Positions 23,561-32,940 of a stretch of 64,000 nt of DNA are shown here, piece after piece. How positions within the stretch are numbered: position 1 is the first letter of the stretch; each line of letters opens with the position of its first letter. Source of the stretch: Capsicum annuum (Eukaryota; Streptophyta; Magnoliopsida; Solanales; Solanaceae); NCBI RefSeq assembly GCF_002878395.1, contig NW_025825179.1:543371-607370 (forward strand), given 5' to 3'. The translations under genes and the position numbers were made by a program. The notes under the pieces were generated by a model that searched no databases, was not told the origin of the DNA, and worked only from the letters and a program-made list of their open reading frames with translations.

Positions 23561-24414
23561 CAACTTTTATCAGAAAAAAATTATTGCTACTACATGTACA
23601 TGTAATAAAGTGAAGGGTAACTTGAAATTAAAAATTTTTATTCCACAGGCTCTTCTATATACATAGGCTTCAAGAGTCCAGTGAGTACCCCATAAGCCCA
23701 GACCTCTTGTAGATTTGCGACAACGTTGTCGTACATAAAAGTCATTGGCTTGGCCATTTCTATGTTGGTCAGCAAACATTCGATGTGTGCAAGAGCTGCG
23801 AGCTGCTCGCTTTAGCGGTATCATCTTTTGGAAGGATCATTCCCTTGTTTCGACCTTCAAAATCCTATGATTTCTTCATCAACACTTCCTTTGGTAAATA
23901 ATTCATCAGTTTACTTTCCCTCAACAAGATGGGCAACAACACCATCAGTGGATCCATGAGGAGAAAAAGATTGAAATCGTCGACGAGAGGTACGTTAGAG
24001 TCATAAACATTGATCTTTCCCTCCTCGAGTAGTATATCAATAGCCCGATAATGCATGTCGTTCATGATAATGACTAGAAGAATCCTTTTTGCCTCGGTCC
24101 AGCTCTTGCCGTGTGGATTTGGCCTGTCCCCTCGAACATATCTTAACATTTCTTCTTCATCCAAGACCAACGTAGGAACTAGGAAATCAAGTCCCACACC
24201 AAGGGATGACGTCTCTCTATTTAGTTGATCGTACCTATCCTTGAGCTTCTTGCAGAAGTAGAGGTCCATTATCCTATCGGCAGCGTCATAAGCTTTCCAG
24301 TACGTTAACTACCTTTTCCTTATGAGGCAGAGAATTATGTCAACATGCTGTGAGATAAGAAGTCAATTTTTAAATAGGTTAGTAATTGTAAAGATGTAAC
24401 GGATGGTCCATCGA

Positions 24415-24540
24415 TTGTATAGGGTTCTCTGAATAAATAATCCAACGCAACTTATGCAACAGATGGAAAAGAAGTTGCAATAGAACCATAACCAGCTGCA
24501 CTAGTATACCCAGCTGTTGCAACAGATGTGAAATTTGTTT
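24415..24540. repeat. ATCTGTTGCAACAGAT-type array 4
   Basis: A short cluster within an intron of the minus-strand Ulp1 gene (CAACAGATGGAAAAG, CTGTTGCAACAGATG near 24513-24527). Confidence 0.65.
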
Positions 24541-25074
24541 TGTAGCTTCTTCTTCATGGGGTAGATTAGAAGAGCTAGGTTAGGAAAAGTAAACTTGCCT
24601 TGTCCTCGTACGGCATACGCATATCAGTCATAGTCTGGAAGTCTTGGGGGGAAAAGGAAGGCCTGGGTAATCTGATGCGCCTGGCTTGGCATTCTTGGCC
24701 TGTCGCAGATCCCTCTTCTCTTTGTCACCAAGTTCCACGTATATTTCCACCTTCTTGACTAGCCCTGAAACTTCAACAGCTTTTGGAGAGGGAAGAATTG
24801 TAATTTCTTTTGATTTTTGAGTGGAGAGTACGTCTCTAATTGCTCTTTTCTTTCTCCTAACCAACGCTGTAGGAGTGTGTGGCTCCTTTACCTTCTTGGA
24901 TGGTATGACAAATCTCTTCGATTTGAATTACTTGATAGCTTTAGAGATAGCCTATAATTTTTCAAAGAGTTTATCCTATCTGTCCTTGCACTCATCGCAT
25001 TCGCAATGAGAACAGATTCATTTAAATCATATAATATAATAATTTTTACAGTTGGGCTATATTTTTTTTTACAA

Positions 25075-25435
25075 AGACCCATCTGTTGCATAGTTTGCAG
25101 TATAAGGTTAAAATTCATTTGAGTCTGGTTCATAGAAACAAAGAAACACATGGATAATCTGATAAAAAATATCAATCATCTATTGTAACAACTGCACAAG
25201 ACGGGTAATCTGTTATGCAATAGATGATCTGTACGTTGCAATAGATGAATGATATGTTATCAGATTAAACATCTGTTGTATAATTTGAAGTAGATGGTTA
25301 ATCTTTTAGGAGTCGGGTTTAGAAAACTAAAGCCACAGATGGATAATCTTATGCAAGATATACCCCATCAAAACAGATGTCCCATCTGGTGCATCAGATA
25401 TAACATCTCATGCACCAGATATAACATCTGTTCAA
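25075..25435. repeat. ATCTGTTGCAACAGAT-type array 5
   Basis: Half-sites in both orientations within another intron of the minus-strand Ulp1 gene, including a run of ATGCACCAGATATAACATCT-like copies at 25390-25430. Confidence 0.75.
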
Positions 25436-26844
25436 TATCTTTCTTATCTTTGAGTAGAATTATTTTACTTGAAGAAGACATACTGCATCATTCAGAGGGT
25501 TAAAGAGATCAGCTTCCTTAATATTGGTGTTGCTCTTTGCATCAAACCACTTAAATATCCTTGGATGAGAGGAGGGGAGGAATGACTTCAAATGCCCAAG
25601 CTTAAAAAGTGTAAACAGGAAGCAAGCAAAAAAAATCATAATAACTATATTCAATATAAATTAATGCATGAGTAAAATTAGTGATTAATTTTACCATGAA
25701 AGCCCAAGGAAAGCCATATAATATGGTCGTCCCTGAGGATAGCTTTTCAGTAAATATTGGACAGTCAACTAAAAGCTGTCATATCCCCAGGGATAATTGT
25801 TGAATTTATCAAAATCCTCAGAATGCACCAACAAATCATCTTCTATGACCTTGTTGACGTCTCTTGCCAATATAACCGAATGGGAAAACCAAACTAAGCA
25901 CAATTTCTCCCTGTACTCCTCTAGTATGGTTTTATCCTTGAGATTTGTAAACAAATCTGATGCTTTGTAGCCACATCGAGCAATGTCAAACAACCCATCT
26001 ATTTTTCCCTTGTATTTTATTGCCTTGGATCTTTTGCAGGGTGGTGGTCCTTTTGGATGATGGCATCTTAGGCCCGTCAATATGGCAAACTCTTGCAAGC
26101 CAAAACAAATAGGCATGCCACAGTAGTTGATCCAGATTTCATCCATCTTCTTTTTGCCCCCCTCTTTCGAATCTTTATCATCCCCCGTATACTTGATCCT
26201 ACGCTTGAGAAGACCATATACCATCGTCATAGGGAAATGGATATGGGTAGAGGGGTCCTCAGGCAACTTAAGAAAGCGTCCAAAGCAACTTTTCTTAAAA
26301 AGTCTGCCTTTTTGTTCTTCATAATTTTCATAAAATGTTTAAAATTTTTCCCTATCTAACATTTAAGTACAATTTGAGCAGTTAGTTGTTTTCCTTCTGG
26401 GTCATTTATCAGCATCGCAACTTCAAACTTGTCAATACTCAAAGTTTTGACAGGATCATGCTAGGATGTCAATATTAACTCATGCCCCATCGGTGATCCA
26501 TTATCATCATGTTGATGATCATCCTCTTTCTCTTTTTGACTCATCAATTCCTCCTCTTTCTCACTTTTATTTTCTTCATCACCATCTACGGACCCTTGTC
26601 CACCTCCCTCAATGTTGTTTTCACATCTCTCCTCAGCTTCAGTTTTTCTAACTGAGATTGTTTAGGAAGCTCCTCCGAATACCTCTATACTGTAGCCTTT
26701 TTTTTAGTGGTCAGATGTTGATACACTTTCACTTTCTTTTCTTTTGGGAGACATGTTTTACCTATAGATAAAGAAAAATAAAAATTACATTACAGTTGAT
26801 GTATACATAAATTTTAAAAAATACATTACAAACACCACGAATAC

Positions 26845-27005
26845 CGACACCAACAACCACCACCATAAACACCACCAACCAATGCCAACAAATAAACAAA
26901 CACCATGAATACCGACACCACCACAAAAACCATCAAATAATGCCACCACCGGTGCCACCACGACAACCACAAACACCATTACCACCACCACCACTACCAC
27001 CACCA
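26845..27005. repeat. ACC/CCA-rich trinucleotide microsatellite
   Basis: Imperfect ACC repeats mixed with ACAAACACC units. The minus-strand ORF of poly-Val/Gly here (26785-27006) is a translation of the repeat. It lies in the 5' intron or leader of the minus-strand Ulp1 gene. Confidence 0.8.
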
Positions 27006-27544
27006 TCCAACTATACCACGATAGTCAACAAAACACTGTGATGGAAACTAGGGATTTCTTGAGTTCTTCCTACTATTTTACTATCAAAACTCAAAATTGT
27101 AAACCCATTCTTGAAGATAATACAACTAAATATTTTATTTTTCATCATTAACTTAAAATACCTTGTTTTTTAGGAAAAAAACAACTATAAAGTTCTTCTC
27201 GAACTCTGTTGCCTCTACAAAGATAAAGAAAATGACTGATACAAGCAAGAATGATATCGAAAATAACACCTATATGGTCGAAAATGAGAAAAAAATGATC
27301 TGTTGTGGAGGGTTGAGTAAATTTATTGAGTAGTTATTGTCTGTACTGTATTGTCGAGTGAGAATGAGAGAGAAAGAGCCAGACCTCAAGATTTGAAATG
27401 ATTAAACGTTTTGTATGGGTTGATTTATATTTTGGAAAATAATGACAAGTAGTTTTGAAAATCTTAATTTGGTCTGAAATGATCTTAATTATTTTTAAAA
27501 TCATAAAATATATGCGTAATTTTTAAAATCATATAAAAACAATT

Positions 27545-28450
27545 GAAGTTGTAGTTGACCGAGTACTCTAGGAGGTGACCCAGTAAAAACTCACCCCTGG
27601 TACTAGATTAATTAATTTAGGCATCTAACATATGAACTCAATTGAAATTGTAAAAAATAAATGTTCAACATGTTGCGTCAGATTTCTCATTTGTTGTAAA
27701 TTATCAATCAGAATAGGTAATAATAGATTACGAATCTGATGTAAATTATCAAATAGATTAAGTCATCTATTGCGACAGATTACCCATCTGTTGTAAATTA
27801 TCAAATGGATTGTCATATGTCACAATAGATTACCCATATGTTGTAAATTATCAAATAGGAGCTGCCATCTATTGTGGCTGACCCTATGAGAACTCATCCC
27901 TAGTCCTAGATTAATCGGTAGTTTACCCTATGGGAACTCACCCCTAGTCCCAGATTATTCAATCAAGGTATTAGTACCCTAGTCCTAGATTAATCAATCA
28001 AGGTATTAGTCTAACATATGAGGTAGTAAGAATTGGTTTGACTCAGAGTTATTGATCGACGACTCTAGTCAGGAGGAACGCAGTATCGTCTTATCAGGAA
28101 ATTGCCAAAAGACTCAATTGAAGTTGTAATTGACCTTATAAGAACTCACCCCTAGTCCTAAATTATTCAATCAAGGTATTAGTAACCTAGTCCTAGATTA
28201 ATAAATTAAGGTATTAGTCTAACATATGAGGTAGTAAGAATCAGCTCGGCTCAGAGTGATCGATCGACGACTCTGGTCGGAGGAACGCAACACCGTCTCA
28301 TCATGAAATTACCAAAAGACTCAATTAAAGTTGTATTTGACCCTATCAGAACTCACATTCAATTAAGGTTTTAGTCTAACATATGAACTCAATTGAAATT
28401 ATATATAAACAAATGTTCAATATGTTGCAACATATGTATTTTTTGTTGGA
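27545..28450. repeat. Complex tandem duplication, about 230 bp unit
   Basis: Two long units (about 27895-28115 and 28120-28345) share the order CTCACCCCTAGTCC, CAATCAAGGTATTAGT, CTAACATATGAGGTAGTAAG, GATCGACGACTCT and GGAGGAACGCA. Shorter related units flank them at 27545-27640 and 28325-28440. Their outer parts carry ATCTGTTG-type half-sites. No coding region is seen. Confidence 0.75.
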
Positions 28451-28590
28451 TCAAATCAAATAGATTAGGTAATATGTTGCAGCATATTACGCATCTGTTG
28501 CAAACTATCAAACAGATTACGTTATTTATTGTGAAAGATCACAAATCTATTGTAAACTATCAAACAGATTAAGTCATCTATTGCACTTAA
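27655..28590. repeat. ATCTGTTGCAACAGAT-type array 6 (two blocks)
   Basis: Blocks at 27655-27880 and 28420-28590 alternate half-sites with the phrase TGTAAATTATCAAA or CAAACTATCAAACAGATTA, giving a period of about 45-55 nt. Confidence 0.75.
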
Positions 28591-29399
28591 ATATTTTTTA
28601 ATCCCTTTTTTATAAAGCAATTTAGGTATTTCCTGTCCGAGATAAAATAGTTAAAATACTAAGGCGGTAAAAAATATTACTTGGTACAACTTTGATAACT
28701 CAAAAATCTTTTGAGTGAGTAGTCTTATCTGGTCTTTTCAATGTCACCGTCTCCTCGTGCACCTCAAAAGTTATTAATAAATATTTAAAACCCCCCATAT
28801 CTAGAACTCTCTTTCCTTCAGCCATAAAGTAGTCTAGACTAGACTCAACTCATAACTCTTCTTTATTCTTTATTCTCAATTATCTTTGTTGTTTTCTTTT
28901 TTTCTATCTTTTCTCTATACTTTCGGATGAGGATCCTTTGGGATCTTAACCAATTAATATTTTTTCTCGACTGAACTGGATGTTCTGATCCATTTGCTTT
29001 TTTTAAAATTGCAGGTATGGTTCAAAGTTGCTCTTTTCGTCTCGTCTTCTTCTTTGTATGTCATTTAAATTAGTTATTTACATCCATTTCTATCAATGAT
29101 TTATCCATTACTAGTTTGCTATTTATTGAGAAAATTAAAGGAAAGGTGACTTTTAAGTCTTGAATGAACGAACTGTTATTTTTATTAAAATATGCAAAAA
29201 AAGTCATCTGTTGGGAGAACTTAAAAAGCCTAGTTATCAGTATAGTTTTTTTATGTCTTTTGTTTGGTACTTTGGTGGTGCTATTGTTGGGGGTAGTGTT
29301 TGTGTTGGAACATGTGATGTTTATGTTGTGGATGGTACTGGAATATATGGTGTTGTTTTGTTTGTTTTTTGTTGTTGATGCTGTTGTTGGTGGTGTTGC
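28591..29399. other. No recognised gene; leader-like sequence
   Basis: CT-rich, TTT-rich sequence at 28850-28930 resembles a 5' leader, and an acceptor-like TTGCAG precedes an ATG at 29018. The small ORFs (for example 29164-29463) are hydrophobic translations of GTTGTT-rich repeat and match nothing I recognise. Confidence 0.5.
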
Positions 29400-29605
29400 A
29401 ACAGTTTCCTCAACTGTTGCAACTGATGAATCAGCTGTTGGAATACACGGAGCAACTTTTTAAAGAAATCAAACCAATAGCAAGGCTGGTTTGATTTATT
29501 CTAATAGATGGCCTATCTGTTGCAACATTCATCCATCCTTTGCAAATAATACCTCATCGGTTGAACAGATAGGTAATCTGTTGCATCATATTTTTCATCT
29601 GTTGA
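29400..29605. repeat. ATCTGTTGCAACAGAT-type array 7
   Basis: Half-sites such as GCAACAGTTTCCTCAACTGTTG (split in two halves), CTATCTGTTGCAAC and GATAGGTAATCTGTTGCATC lie just upstream of the large inverted repeat. Confidence 0.7.
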
Positions 29606-29804
29606 TTCACTCAATTTTGTGTTACCCTTTTGTAATATTCTTTTTGTTCTTCTCTTGTTTGACATCAAATGTATTTCTCTTGTTTGCAGACAAAAGGAAG
29701 TGAAATTGGATCCACTTTTTCCCGGCCAGTATTAAAGGCTAGAGTAAAGATTGGTTCGGAGGAATAAGCTACTTGCAGATAGAACCACTTCATATGTGGA
29801 AGGT

Positions 29805-30945
29805 ATTTATTATTGATCAACCTATCATGAAAACACACATCCAGTATAATGATTTTGTGAATGTTTGTTCTTTACCTATTAGGCATTAATTCTTCAAAGA
29901 AGATATGGAATTTTACAGTTAAGATTGTTAGGTTCGAACTGGAAAGGCTGAGGGACCAAGACAGTGGTGTCGATATCCCGTTATAATTTAATGATGATTT
30001 ATGCTCATGTTTTTGTGTCAAGTTTGGAGAAGGGTTCAATTTTTTGGTGGTAGTGTAAATATCCAATGGTGATTGGACCAGTTTTAGTGGCACAATGGAC
30101 TTCTTGAAAGGCCTCCGAAGCCTCGCAATGCAGCAAACAACGATAGAACCAATAGAAATTCCCCTGGTCCAAATTTATATGGATGGGTTATTGGAGGAGA
30201 CTATTATACAGTAGAAGGTGTTTGGGAGAAAACCTGTATGGGAAGAGGGAGGTTGAGAAGGCCATAGATCATCTTATTACTTGTTTAAGAGGAGACACAG
30301 GGTCGGAAGGAAAGTATAGCAAAATTAGCTTATGAAATTGATATGAAAAATGAAAAAACTGGATGAGATGCGAATGTGAAAGTGTATCCAAAAATGAAAA
30401 TCCATCAGTCGTTGAAGAAAAAGAAGAATGGTCAAGAGGAATTGACACTGTGTATCCTCTTAAACAAGTACTAAGATGATATATAGCCTTCTCAACCCTC
30501 TCTTCCCGCACAGGTTTTCTCCCAAAAACCTTCTGTTTTATAATAGTCTCCTTCACCAATCCATCCATATAAATTTGGATCAGGGGAATTTCTATTAGTT
30601 CTATCGTTGTTTACTGCATTACGAGGCTTCGAAGGCCTTTCAAGAAGTCCATTGTGCCATTAAAATTGGTCCAATCACTATTGGATATTTACACTACCGC
30701 CAAAAATTTAAACCCTTCTCCAAACTTGACACAAAAACATGTGCATGAATCGTGTCATTAAATCGAGGTATCGACACCACCATTTTGGAATATTTCGGCC
30801 TTATCAGTTCGCACCTATCAAACTAAACTGTATAATTTAGAATCTTGTTTGAAGGATCAGTGTCTAATCATCGGTAAAAAACTGGATTCAAAAAATCATT
30901 GTACTTTATGTGTCTTCACGGTAGCCTGATCAATAATATACATAA
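29805..30945. repeat. Large inverted repeat, about 500-bp arms
   Basis: The left arm (about 29805-30305) and right arm (about 30440-30945) are reverse complements with moderate divergence. Matching landmarks are TATTATTGATCA, TGGTGTCGAT, TTTTTGTGTCAAGTTTGGAG, GTGTAAATATCCAAT and GAGAAAACCTGT. The spacer is about 135 nt. The minus-strand ORF 30269-30568 crosses the centre and is not a known protein. A transcript would fold into a long hairpin. It could be an arm-to-arm duplication of a transposon-borne gene piece. Confidence 0.85.
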
Positions 30946-31039
30946 CTCGCATGCATGAAAATGGAATCCATTGCACGCATCTTATTCTTCCTATCCTATC
31001 AGGACATGTCAGTGTTGTTTATTCATCTGCACGAATGTG

Positions 31040-31640
31040 ATGAATATTAAAATGGAGGTGTGAAGAGTCGTGACTTTTTATCTTAACACATTCAAAACAG
31101 CTAATAAATTGAAATCTCCATCTGTTGTAACTGACAAATCAGCTGTTGGAAGAAATCAAAACATTTTCTCTAGACATATGGTCCATCTGTTGCAACAGAT
31201 GATCGATATATTACAACAGATGGTAAATCTATTGCGATAGACCTGACTTTTTTTTAATTAATCTGCACGCATGTGATTACTTCTTTCTAAATATGTTTGT
31301 TTCAATTTAGTTTTCCTATTTATAAAATCAAGAGAATTTTATTATATTCTTTCAAGATTACCCCTATTATTAAATGACTACATAAAGTATATTATTCACA
31401 TTTATACTTTCTAATCATAATTAATAAGGCCAATTTGATAAAACAATCAGCTAATTTATATTTTTATTAATTGGTGAGCCAAGCCCATAGGGCCCAACTA
31501 ATACATAATAGAGGAACTATTAAAAAGAGGTGAAGACTTTTTATCTCACACATTCAAAATAGCTAATGAATCAAATACTCCATCTGTTGAAACTGAAACT
31601 AATGAATCAACTGTCAGAAGATACCAAAACATCTCATCCA
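31040..31640. repeat. Direct duplication with CAACAGAT-type sites
   Basis: The segment at about 31045-31165 (GACTTTTTATCTTAACACAT, AAACAGCTAATAAA) is repeated at about 31520-31640 (GACTTTTTATCTCACACATT, AAATAGCTAATGAA) in direct orientation. Confidence 0.7.
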
Positions 31641-31835
31641 ACTTATACATACTGTCTATCTGTTGTAACAGATAATACATAAGTTGCATCAGATGTCTTA
31701 TTTGTTGCATATACAAACCATCTATTGCAACAGATGGTAAATCTATTTTGACAGTCGTCTCTTGCATATTTAGTCCATCCATCTGTTATAACAGATGCTA
31801 AATTGTTAAAAATGCTAGAAGATCTATTGCAATAG
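31115..31835. repeat. ATCTGTTGCAACAGAT-type array 8
   Basis: Half-sites at 31115-31235 and 31570-31835 include CATCTGTTGCAACAGATGAT at 31184-31203, a nearly perfect palindrome. The minus-strand ORFs here translate the array. Confidence 0.8.
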
Positions 31836-32029
31836 CTCAATAATAACGGCTTTTATCGAGTCTCAAACCACTATGAAAAGGTAAGAAGTAATTAGTGTAA
31901 AAGAAAAAGTCGCAAATTTTCACAGAAAACAAAATGCCACCAGTTTGAATGTAATTAATACAATGGAGCTGAAAAGTCTTGCCTTTTGGCCTGGCACGTC
32001 CAGATTATATTATAGGTCCCTCAATCTTC

Positions 32030-32217
32030 ATTCAACTCTATTTATTTCTTGCATTTTTTCTTTCGTGTGACATCTTCAACCACTTCTCTTCAGAGAGCAT
32101 ATTTCTTTCTCGTTGAGGTAAGTTTTTTTCTGGCATAAATTTACCAGTTGGTCGTATACGTTGTATTACATTGTGAACATTTTTCTTTACATTTGTTAAT
32201 TTATGCGTGTTCTAGAT
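32030..32217 (+). promoter_or_regulatory. Leader and small intron before a 49-aa ORF
   Basis: A TATA-like TCTATTTAT at about 32037, a leader, a consensus donor GAG/GTAAGT at 32117, and an acceptor TTCTAG at about 32216 two bases before an ATG. The arrangement looks like a real small gene with an intron in its leader. Confidence 0.45.
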
Positions 32218-32367
32218 ATGACTGATCCTTTTTCGGACATTGCTATTCTACGCGACACAGTATGGGAACTTCAAAGGCAGGTTAATGACCTGCAGAGCGA
32301 GTTGGTCGCTGTAAGAGCAACAATGTTCAGAGAGATGCAGAGGCTGATGAGAGCCTTGCTGCTGTGA
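32218..32367 (+). CDS. Small coiled-coil ORF (49 aa), unrecognised
   Basis: The ORF begins MTDPFSDIAILRDTVWELQR, continues QVNDLQSELVAVRATMFREM and ends QRLMRALLL. Leu, Val and Ile fall at heptad-like spacing, so a coiled coil is likely. A donor-like CT/GTGAGT overlaps the stop codon, so the protein might continue into another exon that I cannot place. I do not recognise a family. Its splice-like surroundings and clean frame set it apart from neighbouring broken genes. It sits between a CAACAGAT array and the MULE transposase and could be an accessory gene of that element. Confidence 0.4.
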   Translation: MTDPFSDIAILRDTVWELQRQVNDLQSELVAVRATMFREMQRLMRALLL

Positions 32368-32644
32368 GTTGATTGACCTGTTGTCATTAATGATGATGAT
32401 GATAATAATAATTAGAATGTATTTTTTCTTGTAGCGTATGTGTTTTAATTTTTTTATATTGGATCTATACCTAATGTATTTTATTTTTCATTTAATGAAA
32501 AATTTACTTTTAGTCAGACTTTGCCATTTTAATTTCTATTCAATTTTCTTTCTGTTTTCTTCTAATCTAATACATGTTAACATGTTGACGGTTGGAGGCA
32601 ATGTTGAATCCAGTAGCACTAGCAATTTTGGATTTTGAGTTCTT

Positions 32645-32765
32645 TCAACAGTTGGAACCGATTGGTTATCTGTTGGGTTTCAACAGATTATCCATCTATT
32701 TCGACAGATTTCATCTGTTGGAGGAAAGCATTCCAATTGTTTGTGCAACTGTTGAGAATAATTGT
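32645..32765. repeat. ATCTGTTGCAACAGAT-type array 9
   Basis: A short cluster: TTATCTGTTGGGTTTCAACA (32667-32686) followed by GATTATCC, then GACAGATTTCATCTGTTGG near 32704-32722. Confidence 0.65.
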
Positions 32766-32940
32766 GGTCTACTGTATTATTTAAGTTCATGTTTTGCCTC
32801 ATTTTATTGATGCACAAGTTATTTAAAAACAAAGATATTTTATATATAATAAATGATAACATTAGGTTCACAACAATGAGTTAAATATATAAAAGTCCAC
32901 AACAAACAAACAACAACACAAGTTTCTACAATTACAACGA

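Larger units (their letters stand above)
23638..26754 (-). pseudogene. DUF1985-Ulp1 (C48) protease-family gene, broken
   Basis: Translation would start at 26752-26754 (MSPKRKESESVSTSDH, then a stop), after an acceptor CTATAG. An acidic Glu/Asp-rich N-terminal part follows. The DUF1985 exon (26266-25770) reads MVYGLLKRRIKYTGDDKDSK, then MDEIWINYCGMPICFGLQEF and LCLVWFSHSVILARDVNKVI. Next come exon pieces near 25700 and 25490-25590. A Cys cluster CSHCECDECKDR lies near 24975-25010, with basic VRRKKRAIRDVLSTQ near 24850. The C-terminal exon (about 24300-23638) has the protease fold: MHYRAIDILLEEGKINVYDS carries the His and Asp, followed by a TAG in place of Trp. At the position of the nucleophile the codon is AGC, Ser, at 23805-23807 instead of Cys, and a 1-nt deletion follows. 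It then reads HIECLLTNIEMAKPMTF and ends at TAA 23638-23640. It faces the plus-strand relative tail to tail. Confidence 0.85.

Noticed and set aside
26785..27006. Poly-Val/Gly hydrophobic ORF
   Set aside because: Translation of an ACC-type microsatellite.
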